A DNA stretch of 64,000 nt from Oreocharis arfaki (taxonomy: Eukaryota > Chordata > Aves > Passeriformes > Paramythiidae). Within the stretch, counting starts at the first letter, position 1; every line of letters begins with the position of its first letter. Location: positions 1 through 64,000 of the forward strand of contig VZRR01013407.1 in NCBI GenBank assembly GCA_013398015.1. The letters run 5' to 3'. A program made the position numbers and the translations under genes. The notes below the pieces were generated by a model. It was not told where the DNA came from and searched no databases. It was given only the letters and a program-made list of their open reading frames with translations. This document shows, in pieces, positions 48,236-60,200 of this stretch.

Positions 48236-51200
48236 GTAGCGGCTCACGCCGTTCACTCCGGGAGCACGGAGAGGGACGAGGGGAAGGAGCCGAGGGGGAA
48301 GGAGAACGCGGGGGACCTGCGGGCATGGTGGGGAGTGGGGCAGCAGCAGGAGGGGACGAGGAGCCCCTCGAGGGCGGTGTGAGAGGCGGGAAGGAAGGGC
48401 CTCCCCCGGCTGGCAGGGCGCCCATGTGGGAGGCCGGGGGAACAGCGTGGGCTGCCCCAGGGCTGGTGTCGGGAAGCCACGGTGCGGCACATGGAGGGAG
48501 TGGAGAGAGGGCTCTAGGAGCGGGACCCAGGGGATTGCAGTGGTACTCGGGTTCCTCTTTCCTTGCTGGCCTCCGACTCGGCTTTCCTACTGAGCGTATT
48601 TGAAAGATAAATAATTTTTGCACAGCCTGGGCGCCTGAGGTTCAAACATCCCTCATACCTTCCTTCCTCCTTTCCTCGCCACGTTTCCTCTGACCCAGGC
48701 TGGGCAAGGGAGAGGGTAGAAACGCTGCAGTAACTTTTACTACCAAGATGTCTCGTTCCCTGGAGAGATGGAGGGGAGAGGAGGGTGAGAAGGGATGGCT
48801 GATGCGAGGAGGGGGAGGAGGAGGTCGTGCCGCCCTGCACGGCGGGTGGGAGGCTTGGCTGCGCTGCTGGGGCTCTGCCAGCCCTCGCCTCATCTGCTTT
48901 TCACTTCGTCTTGGCACCAGGAACACGTTTATGTTCTTACCCGTGGTTTAGAACGCTCAGATGGTGGTTTACTCTGCCTCCGTAGGAGTATGTTAGAAAC
49001 GTGTCTCACCTTCTTAAATCTCTTCACTGTAGAGGAAGTCGTAGCTACTACAGGACAGGGCGAACAAAAGACGTACAGACATTAAGAGGGAAGAGAAAGA
49101 AAAGAGGCTTGATCACAATATATCTAGTCAAGAATCCGGTTTTTTTTCTACACTTTGGTTTCCCCTTTCCTACCAGAAAATCATGATGGGGCCTTTCCAA
49201 TTCGGCATATTCTGTGATTCTATGATAATAGTTTGAAGTTTCAGTTAATTGAGATTTCAAACGCGGAATGTGCCGTGCAGTTCGAGAGGACTCTTGCTTT
49301 GCTTATACCAGGAGAGTTGTTCAGTGATACTTGCTATTAGCAGCTTCCCTTAATTTACGGATATTTTACTTTTTTTTTACCCCCCGGGAGTGTCTCGAGA
49401 GTACTTTCACTTAAAGAAGCGGCACTCATTCGCGTTTGTGAAGAGAATGGGGGGTGGGAGCCTCCTTCCTTTCTGCGCGCTCTCGGTGGTTCAGGGAGCA
49501 GTCTCTGCCCAGATTTTAGCCGGGGAGGTGCCGGGACCAGCCCGTGGCCGGGGCAGCCTCCCCTCTCCTCTTGCCCTGGCTTCCTGGCGTGTCCATGCGG
49601 TGGTAGCTTGCATGGACCGGTGTCTCCGCGCTCCCTCCCTCCCTCCGCCGGTGTGTACGTGATCCGCTGCGAGTCGCTGCAGATTCCGCCTCTTTGCGTC
49701 ATCTGGGCTGGGAGAAGCATCCTCCCTCCCCCTGCCCGCAGGAATAACGGGGAGCCCCCGGGTTTACCTAGGATTATCCGAAACTCTAATCGGGATGAAA
49801 GGGATTTGTTGCCATCGAGGAGGAGAATGTTGCCATTCTGGAGGAAGAACAAATCGATGCGTTTAAATGGCTTCTCTTTTGTCCCTCGGTGGGGCCACAC
49901 TTGCAGAAGTTTTATCCACAGTTTGCCATCAGTGGCATCAATACCACTGCTAAATGGTTCTGGGAGGAACTGAGAATCAGAGCATCTCTGTCTTCATGGT
50001 CTGGTGGCCAAATCGCCATTTTAATTTAAAAGTGTGGCAGGGCACTGGCTGAAGCAGCCAGTGTGTTCAGCAGGAGGTTGAGCCCTGCAACTTGCTTCCG
50101 CGTGGCTGGAGATTATATAATGCAACAGCAGATGCATCTTCTTTTATAAAGTATTAATCTGCACTTGCCACTATGTGAATTAAGGCATTTAAAGGACTTG
50201 CAGAACCCATGGTTAACATCTAGACTTTACATCTGGCAGATTGCCACGGAAGCATGGAGGGCTCCAAAGTAACAGCCTGTGAAAGTTGCTGTCTAAGGAG
50301 TGGGGTTGTCACAAAGACCAAAAAAAGTAAACTGGATGCCTTCCAAGCTGTTTCATTGGCAGCATTGTTGTCCTAACTTTGAAGAACAGGGAAGTAAAAC
50401 TCCTTGCATTTTAGAACTTGATCATTTCACCTGAATCATGCAACACTGTGTGTGACCGTAACCCCTTACTATCTTAGTAACAGCAGAGAAGTGTAAAATA
50501 TGCAGCCTCAAGTCAGTTTGAAGGTTAGGAGTTAAACAAGGGACAGAATGAGTCATGCCCTGTCAAGGTCATTTGCCCTCTGTAGGACAGAGTGACGGTG
50601 TGTGAGAGAAGGAAATATGCTACTGTTACTGCTATTTGAAAATAATCTGTTCAAGCAAAGTGTAGGTGAGGCAAAGCTATTATTTTGGAAGTAGGCAAAA
50701 AAGTTGTAGTATTAGGAAAAGAGTTCCAGTCTTACGTTTCATTTTGTTTTAGATTGGTTAGCCACTAAAAGTCTTCAGAGTGTCTGTAATCCAAACTAAA
50801 CTCACAAACAATTGAGTAGAACAAATACCTGTTTAACACAGAATCTTAATAGCTGTCAGAATTTAGATTGGACAGTAAATCTGAGAGTAGAATAAAATAT
50901 ACATGAAATTATTTTAAAGTGAAATTGCTGTTGTTGCTGTTATTGTACTTTTTGATAATTTAAAAGTAGCATTATGTAAATTACATGAGGCTTTCTGTTT
51001 ATAGGGCATGTTAAGTTTTCCGTTACTTCCCCACATTGGTGCTAATTCCTTGAAAGTTTTCTTTTTCTTTTCTTTTTTTACCTGTAGAATTTTAAAGACT
51101 ATAGAATGTATATGTGTCATACTGGAACTGTTATAGTTTACTCACCATTCTTTTGTTTGCTGGAGTTAAAGAATTTATCAGTGATCTGTTTCACAAGAAA

Positions 51201-54200
51201 AAAGATCTGTATTTAGTACACTTAATATGTATAAGTGCTAAACTTGACAGTCTATCAGTTTAGCTAGCTGGCTGTTAAATTGTGAACTAAAAATGTACTT
51301 TTCACTGTAATCACAAGAACCTTGAGAGGCAAAAGAAGTTCTGACAATCAATTCTCAATATTTATGGGTTGGTTCAGTTTTGGGACTATTTCTAAATTGT
51401 ACTGGTTGCAGCTCAGGAAGGTGGTTTAATAAATGGGATTTAATAAGTCATACTTCTCACTTTGTGGGATTCTCTGGACATGGTCTGCTTCAGGTCATGA
51501 AGTACACTGATTGAATTTTCTGTGGGTTGCCAGTGGCTGCCAGAGACAATTTTGGCCACTGTAGGTCACTGACATTCACACAGCCTCCAAACAACCTATT
51601 CCGGGACCGTGGTAGGTACGGCTCTGCAGCAGGAGGAGTCATTGGAAAGCCGCTGACAGAAGGTGATTGTGCCCTCTTGGGGAAGGATGTGTTTGTGGCT
51701 ACGGAGTCACTGCCCAGCCGACTGACTCAAGATCGTTGTCTTTGAATAGGACCATGTTGTTTTTGAGATAAATTCAAAGATCTGGTGTTGTGGAGGACAG
51801 CATAAGTAAGGGATGTAATGGTCTGGAATATCATAGCCCATCCCGCTGAACTAAGGAGCTACATGTCTCTACGTTTGAAGCATTCCAGGCTTCCCAAAGT
51901 TACAAGGCTTCTTTAGGACTGTAGATATGCAACTCTTGTCCTGGTGACATAGATTGGAAGAAGAAATCTTGTCACTGAACAAATGAAAAAGCTCAACTCC
52001 CTCAGCAAATACTGGGTTTAAAAACAGCTTAAAAAGAACCCTAAAGAAGGCTTTTGGATTCCAGAGTTTTGGAATACTGCAGACCATTGAAACAAAGATT
52101 TACATATTTCTGCTCTTGAGGTGGTACAGGCTGAGAAACATCATAAGATATATTACATATAGTAGTGCACATGTATTGATCTTGTCCTGGTGACAAAATT
52201 TCTTTTTCTGCCATAAGCTTCTGAACTAATACAGTAAAATAAATAATTGGGTTTTTTAAAAAGTCACAAACAAACTGAAACAACCCACACTCTTCTTATG
52301 TCATCCAAATTAGGGTTTGTTAACACTTATACAATTTGAACATAGTCACAAGGAATTTTTCCATTCTAGCCCCTTCAAAAGGCACGTTTTCCAGCTAAGA
52401 GTAGTGCATGCAAATAGACATATATATGAAATCACATCTATATGTCTATAGATATAATATTATAAGTGCTATTTGTATGTAAAATTAAGGAATGTAGTTA
52501 TTAATGGGTGAGTGTGACTATTTCAATGCATTTTGTATTTTTGAGAAGCTGCTTCTATACTTAGTTGATTCACTGATTGAAACTGGTCTCTAAGATTTTT
52601 ATTTTAATTTTTAAGAGGGAGGTACGTTTTTCATCTAGATGTTATGCCGTAGTATATATTAGTGCAGTAGAATGTTCTGATCTAATACACTGTTAGTGTT
52701 TAGGAAAATTGTGTAGTGTTTTTTTCAGGTATCTAGAATAATTATTGCGATTATCTGCAATAAAATCTGTAATGTAATTTAAAGTAAATGGAACAAACCC
52801 AAGTTGTTTTTTTAATGATTTGCTCAGTTCATATATTTGACTGCTTCTCTTTTGATGATTATATGCTCTTACTGACATAACCATTTACATATTTGAATAA
52901 GGTCTTCCTGTTTGGTAATGTTTAGACATTTTCCTTAGTGATTTTTTGCTATATAGTCTTTTAAGTCTGAATCTTTATTCAGGGTAGCACTGAAACATAT
53001 GTGCTAAGTCATTAAGCCTGTGTTAAAGCCAATGTTTATCTTTAAAATTGGTGGTACTTAAATGTTTCTTGATGCTTGTCCAAGATGCATAGTTTTGATT
53101 TTGCCTTTGTATGGCTTATATTACAGTTATTTATTTAAAGGCATGTCTAGCTGACTAAAGCAAGGCAAACTTGGCTTAAACACAAGATCGGGTAGAACCT
53201 CCTCTGTTGTAGTGGTACATATGAATGTGGACCAGGACGTAGGCATAAGAGAGGGATACTCTTTTGGAGGCAGGGACTGCCTCTGAAATAATTTAAAGAT
53301 TTCTGCAGTACTGTTTGTAACTCTGTTATGAAAACTGCTCTTTTTAAGGACAATTGAATAGGCAGCATCAACAAGTAGAATAAATTATCAACTTTTAAAT
53401 TAATTTGAATGTTGTGTAAAGCTGTGTAAGTAGTTGTATTTCACTTAATCTTTGCTGAGTCTAAAAGAGCAAATAAATCTTTCCTTCTTTCTAAGGCTTT
53501 AATGCAAAAGCAAGTAGTAATTCAGGAAGATCTTAAATAATTCTTATATTATTAAAAAAAAAAATACTGGTTTTGCTTGTGGCTTTCTTTTGAAGCTGCT
53601 ATTCTAATCCTATATGTTTATCAAACTGCATTTACTATTCAGGACTAAATCCACGGTTAACCCGATAAATCTCTTTTAAAGTAATAAGCATGAGTAATAA
53701 CATTTCATAGTTATTATGGTAATTCACAAATGTTGTTGTAAGACTCCACAAATAATGAAATTTTATTAGACAGTCCTGCAGAGGCTTGATGAAATTTTAT
53801 ATATTTTTTCTTGAATTACTGCAGTTTAGACAGCCAAACTGTAGAAGTCTAAAGCTGCAATGTGTTAACTGTATTTTGTAGGTATCAAATTCTAACATGC
53901 TTTAGTCCTCAGCCCTTCTGAAATATAAGCCAGGAGCCTGCCAGTAGACAACCAAGTCTTTTTTCTGTATAAGGAGATAAAATACACGACATGAAATAAC
54001 AATAAAATGTATGTTACATAAACTTACAAAGCTACAGTGGTGGTACTGGGAAGATACTTTCTGTCTGTAATCTGTGGAATGTTTTTTTCCTTGGCTTTTG
54101 CCCTTTACTGGAGCAGGCAAATTGTGAATTTTACCTATTTTTCATACAAGAAACATGGAAACTGGAAGGTATTCATTAAGAAAGTATGTGGCTGTATTAA

Positions 54201-57200
54201 GAATTTATATACATGTATATATAAACTTTCCACAAACAAACCAAACCAAAAAACGGCAACCTTCATACACAAAAAAAAAACCAACAACAAACCAAGAGCC
54301 AAAACAGAACTGCCAAAAAGCTTCCCTACCAAGCAGCAACAACAGAAAAGCCTCCCACACAGCATGTGCTTTAATAGAAGCAAGCTGTGGCCTTTGGTGA
54401 AAGGAGTACCTTGTGCTGGGTCTTCCTGTTTGTGGAAAATGGCAGTGCTGTGATGAGCTGTCAGTTTGGTAAAATTAAAGGTCTTTGTCTCTCTGGGGTG
54501 TTAATTTTGTTATGAAAACTGTTTTACTGAGGAGATAACTTTGCTCTGTTTAATCTGAGATTTAGAATGCTAACTTTATTTTCAGTACAGGCTGTGAGAT
54601 GAGATTCTCTGTTTTTCTTTGACATCATCCAGTTCTTTGTCTAAAGCCGTGCTTTTAGCTGTCTTGGCATTTGAGAACTTTCTCCAGCTATGCCACAAGG
54701 CCGACGCTGGCTGGAAGAATTCTTGCTACAATTTCCTAAAACAGAACTTATGTGAAAACACTGTTATTCTTGATTTTTATCTTAAGTGACTTCTACACAA
54801 ACTGCAAAAGCAACTTTTTGATTTTCGAACTTAATTTTTTTGTTTAACATTGAGCAACTTCAGGGACTTCCTGGTGTGTTCATAAGTAATGAGTCTTTGA
54901 GAAAACCTCAGCTTCGTTTTTTAGACAGGTTGACTTTTACAGCTCAGTATTTTTTCCAGTAATGGTAGGTACTGCAGGATTTGATCTTCGTGGCTTGCTT
55001 TGTTGTTTATATATTTTAATTGCCAACTTTTTTGTATCTGCAGAGAGGTGGACACTTAACACCTATGTCAAGCAGCAGAGCTTACCTACTACTTGGCTAT
55101 TTTGATATTAAATGCATCAGATTTGGAGAGTAGTTGCCCAGTACTTTGGATTGTCATCCTTCTTGCATCCCTTTTCTACTGATGTGCCAAGACTATCAGT
55201 GTAGCCAAACTACTTCTCTCTTCATGGTTTGCATAATCTCTTATGTCCGTTTGAGTGGTATGGAAGCAATTAGTTGATTAGTTTTGGAAAGTTCCTGGGT
55301 AATGGGTAAGGTAATGCAGTATCTGAAGGGATGGCTTATAACAGAAATTCATCTGACCTGTGTAGAGGGATGAGTGGAACTTCCACTGCTGCTCAGTGGG
55401 TTAAGTGTTTGTCCATGGGACTTAAATGGAAGATTTTACAGGAGTATAATTTGTCAGATGTCTGTGAGCAGGGAATTCCAATCTGAGCTTGCGTTTTTGG
55501 GACCAAAATGGTGTTCAGGTACTTTTTGGTCAAATGAGTCCATGTAGCATTTTTGATGTTAATTTACTGCTACTTCTGTCTTTTTAAATGATGATCTGTC
55601 CAGGTCAACTTTAGCTCTGCTCCCCACAAAATACTGTATATACACCTGTGTTATTTTGGAAATCCCATAAAAACTATTCAGATATAATTTCTCATTTAAA
55701 GAAGTTACATTTTAACTTGCTGAATGTTTTGCATTTCAGACCGAAAACTAACCATTATTGCGAAATTAATTTACTTTCTTGTTCAGTAGCTGTAACTTTT
55801 ACAATGCTAATTTTGCAGTCAGAAGCAATTTAATCTCTGATTAACACACACACACTAGCATTCACATAATTATTGTAACAAAGAATAGTTCTGAGCCCTT
55901 CATGCTCATGGGCTGCTTGCACTGTCATTAAGCAAATTTCTATTTTAATGGATACTGGTCATTGTCTTTAGGAATGAATTAATGTTCCTTTTGTTTTCAA
56001 AACACTGAATATTTTTAGTATACAAAAAATACTGGATGACTATAATAATGTGATTTTGCTTTTTCTTCCCAGGTATGAATGCTGCTGTGCGCGCAGTAGT
56101 ACGCATGGGAATCTATGTAAATGCCAAAGTCTATTTTATTTATGAGGTTAGTTTTTATTTCATTCATTCTGTATTTTGTCTTCTGACTAAACTTGAGTTT
56201 TTGTGGAAACACCATGGAAAGTAAATAGTATAAATTAAAAAGTGTTTAGGTGCCATTCCTTTTCATTGTGTGTGTTCTCTAATACTTTTTATTTTTATGG
56301 AAATTTACTTTTCACAAGGTGTATTCTAAAACTATGTAATTTAAATGTCATTTCTTAAATATATGGAATTTTTTGTGTGCCACCAAAGACTTAAAAGTAG
56401 AGAAAACCGCAGGTGGTTGTCACCCTGCAGTGAGCTATGTATCTGTGCACTTGTTGGATGTTTGGCCCCATTTATTGTCCTTCATAAATGTTTTCCTATA
56501 CCTGGTTAAACAACTGATCCTTAATCCTTTGACTCCCTCCACTCCATTTTCCTAGATTATGATAAGGGTGTGTCCTCACCCTCATTTCACAGATAGTGCA
56601 GCTTTGTTTTGATCGAGAGTACTGTGGCACTGGTGCCATCTTGCCTGGCTTTTAGGCAGAAAGTTGTAACTGAAGAAACAACCAACAAACAAAAAAAGGC
56701 CACATCAAAAATCTGACCATGATTGGTCTGTCCAGACATCAGAATTTTTTGGCTGAAGCTTGTAACTGTATGTGCAGAACGATTGTAAATTTATGTAACA
56801 ATTATGTGATAAGAAAAAAACATGGAACAATTTATTGTCAATGCCAAGGTGATGCTCCATATATTTGTCTTTCTGGAATACTGTTGGAGTTAGACTTCCT
56901 TATAAAGGATGCTTTCAGTTTTTATACAATTTGCAGATTAAACAGTACAGTAAATATATTGATTCTGTTCCCACTGGAATTCCTGTACAGCTCGTTAGTA
57001 GTTTGAAGATTATTACAAATCATAATAAAAAATTGATATAGGGGAAAGCTTGGTAGATGCCTGGTAAAGTGTAACTTTAATATAAGAATATGGAGTACTA
57101 GAAGTCATAGAAGTGCTCAGAAAATACTTTTGTTTTAGTTTTGTGCATGGCAAATACACAATTTATCTTTTAAAAGTTGCTGTTTATCCATTTTTCCGCA

Positions 57201-60200
57201 TCTGCTTGTTCTTATAGCTCATTTACTAATGAGATGCAAAGTATATTGAAATGCAAATAAGCAGAGGACTGTGCTCCAAAATTCTTTCCTACTACAGTGC
57301 TATAGCAAGTTGCTCTGAATACTTAGTGTGTGCTAATTACATGGCCAATCTCTGGAATTCCTTCAGTGTTCAGCCGTTTTGCAGGCTTGCTGAAATGGGT
57401 CAGATACTTTTCTGGAAGGTGGGGGTTTTCACCATCTTTAAGACCAGATCCAGAACTTGGATTTTGATTTATTTTTTAATTATGTTTAAGTCAAGAATTG
57501 CCATCACCTTTTAAAAATATTTGTTATCACAGAGTGATAAATTCCAAGAGAAATTTGAATGTTTTTTTCTGAAGTTAGCAAAATAGCACTATTTAAGTTT
57601 TCATGTTCCCCTGTTAACTGGTAGAGTTTGCCAGTGTGAAGTCACAGATATTTCTGAATGGAAAGTTATTGTAAAAAAACAAGTCAATGTTGGGAATTTT
57701 GAGTTTCCCTTAGATATTATCCTTCTGTCTTCAGTGTAATAGTAGCGTCTGGGAGGAAATGCACATTTCACTGTAAGTATGGGCTCTGAAAAAGCTTGTC
57801 TGCTTCTAGATTAGTCCATTCATTTCTGTGTTTCATAAAGTACCGAATGCTGAGCTTTGTTCTTCTCTGACTTGTAATTGAAATATGAAGTCAGTTTTCT
57901 TTCACAATGCCTCCAAGTATTTCAGAGAAACTGGGTTGCAAGCATTGAAATGAAATGGCTGTTTATTTTTACCCCTTTGAAATGGGAAACAGATGAAGGT
58001 GACAAGTGAAGGTAAAAATCTTCTTGTGAGACTTGTCACTAATGTTCCCTATTATAAGCGTTTGCTTGATGTCTAAAGAGGAGATATATTTTTTGGTATA
58101 CTTTAGGTTATTTCATGTTTTTAATAAGGTATTTCTTCTAAATTACAGTTTATTGAATGTAGACTTGAGTGTATTAAGCAAAGAGAATAGACATCTTTAG
58201 GCTCAAAATGCCTTTTGAGCAGGCATTTTAACACATAGGTTAGGGTAAGGTGATACCTGTACTGAAGCTATTCTGAAAAAATGAAGGAAAAACCTGAAGT
58301 GACAATATTCAAAAGAAGAAAAAAGGTTTTCGTATTTGGATCCAAAAACTGAGTTAAAGGTCTCAACCTTTTCAGGCTGACTTTGCTGTAGTCATCATCT
58401 ATTTCTCCTGTAGCTATGTCTGTCATATGAACTTTTTTTGCACTGCAAAACCATCTGTCTTCTACAGCTGTGGCCAGCACTAGTTCTGTATTCTAAGTAA
58501 AAAAGTAACTCTGTTTTCCTAACTCTGTTTTTCTTCATTTTGTTATGAGAGATTACTAAGATAAATAAATAAAAATTAATAATGAATTAGATCTAAGTAA
58601 TTTTCTAGCCTTTTTTAAGTTGGTTTTACAAAAGCCCGAAGAAAGAACCAGTTGTGTACTGGAATTCATGGGCTATTTTAACTTCAAGTCCCAAAAAGGG
58701 AAAAAAAAGTAAACTCATGTGAAAATGAAAACTGGAAAGTAATTTATATAAAAGCTATATTTGTTTATGTATCTTCTCTATAGTTTACATAAAACCTGTG
58801 AATTTATAGCTATAAAATAAAAAAACCCCTTGTATATCTTAATTAATTGAAATTAGCACATTTCAAAATTTTGCTATTAATTTGCAAATCTATGCAGTAA
58901 CCTAGTTCCACAGTTTCATATTTTATAGTATTTTATTTTAGTCTGTAGTTACCCTTCTTGACTATCATCACATTATTCCTCAAATCTGCTCCAGTCTGAA
59001 TTGAAATGTGAATACCCGTGGATTAATTTCAGTCATGGTATGAAAATCTAGGAGCTGAAAGTATGTGTAGAGTACCAGGCTGCTTTAGGGGGGTTGTTGA
59101 ATTTTTTTTTACTAATCAGAAGCTATTATAGTCAGGTTGATTTTTTGTTTTGTCTTGTTTTTCCTTTTAAATTGAGAATGGGAAGGAAAAGTGATGCCTC
59201 TCATTTATGGCAACACGTTTTAGAAACTTGAGGTCTTAAATATTTTATAGAAATAACCTGCGCTTTTTCCAGGATTGAAGCACATAGTTCCCAGTGGATG
59301 TGTGCTCTTGCTACTAAGCTATGGAGCTTTTATATTCTTCATCTTTTTTAAAAGTCTTTTTCTCAAGAGGCCAGCATTGGGAAAGCAATGGTATGGCAGT
59401 CATGGATTTCCGTGAGGAAAACTTCATGTCTTTTCTGTGGTGGTTTGTGCACTCAGTGACAGTAGTATTTTATGTTGTTGAGCAGAGGCTAAGAATTCTC
59501 AGTAAGTAAATTCACTTGACTGTTAAAACCCGAAGTGTCTCACATGTAACACATCAGAAGATGGCTTGTTCTTTTTTGAAAGCTTTTGTGTTCAGAGTTC
59601 AGACTGGAAGCCACGTTTGCTCCTGCCACTCTCTCATGGAGTTGCAGTGTCTGTGAATGTACCCTGTAAACGTTGGACCCACAGAGATTTCCTCTTGTTC
59701 TTTGAATATTTAGATTTTGGGTAAATGAAGGACTAAACATAAAATGGAGTTGATCTTCACAAACTGTGCTTGCTGTGTTTTTGACAGTTGATTTTTTTCC
59801 ATTCTTGCCCCATAGTTTTAGTATCTCAGTACCCAAGCTCCTATATTTTTAGGATCTAAGTAAGAATTTACTTTTTTAATGTAAATTGACAGATTCCCGC
59901 CCAGGTATTAAGGTCTGTGGTCACATCTCCCAGTAATTTTTGGTAACCATGCAGTTGGAGCAATGGTGAACCTTCAGACATACGTTGTCCAGTCGTCATG
60001 AGTGTTTACGTAACCAAAACATTAAATGGAAATCATGATCATTATTAATACTTCAATTGTAATTAGTAATACGTTTTTTTCCCCAGTAGCTTTTCTAGAA
60101 AGCTGTTTTAATTCTATAACTTGTATCTCTTAATGGTATGGAAAACAATGTGGCAGTTCTATCTACCTTATTTGGAGGTAGCTTACAGGTACCTGGCAAA

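Larger units (their letters stand above)
47280..48600. promoter_or_regulatory. PFKP: CpG island, PFKP promoter region
   Basis: A sharp change from AT-rich flank to dense CpG begins around 47280 and fades near 48600. The island surrounds the first coding exon, the usual pattern of a housekeeping-type promoter. No TATA box is evident. A GCCATG (reverse CATGGC) within 'GCGCCAGCCATGTTCCCGC' (about 47788-47806) resembles a YY1-type core, but this is weak. Two sequence gaps lie inside (47577-47612 and one base at 47883). Long frames on both strands here reflect GC content, not genes. Confidence 0.88.
48236..56072 (+). other. PFKP: PFKP intron 1 (7.8 kb)
   Basis: This intron contains a short CR1 fragment, a second GC-rich patch (49380-49780) and otherwise AT-rich sequence. 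A moderately GC-richer segment around 51527-51745 is unexplained. No nested gene is supported; frames such as 54037-54453 and 49355-49900 (minus) lack motifs. Confidence 0.85.

Noticed and set aside
48014..48623. Minus-strand frames of 155-158 codons opposite PFKP exon 1
   Set aside because: Pro/Arg/Ser-rich shadows of the CpG island; no evidence of a divergent gene.
49355..49900. 181-codon minus-strand frame in PFKP intron 1
   Set aside because: Coincides with the GC-rich patch; low-complexity composition and no family motif.
51869..52283. Two adjacent minus-strand frames (72 and 80 codons) with a repeated CTTGTCCTGGTGACA at about 51938 and 52180
   Set aside because: Looks like an old repeat, but I could not match it to a known family; frames are broken and not supported as a gene.
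54037..54453. 138-codon frame in PFKP intron 1
   Set aside because: Lys/Asn/Gln/Thr-rich low-complexity stretch over an A-rich run; no motif.
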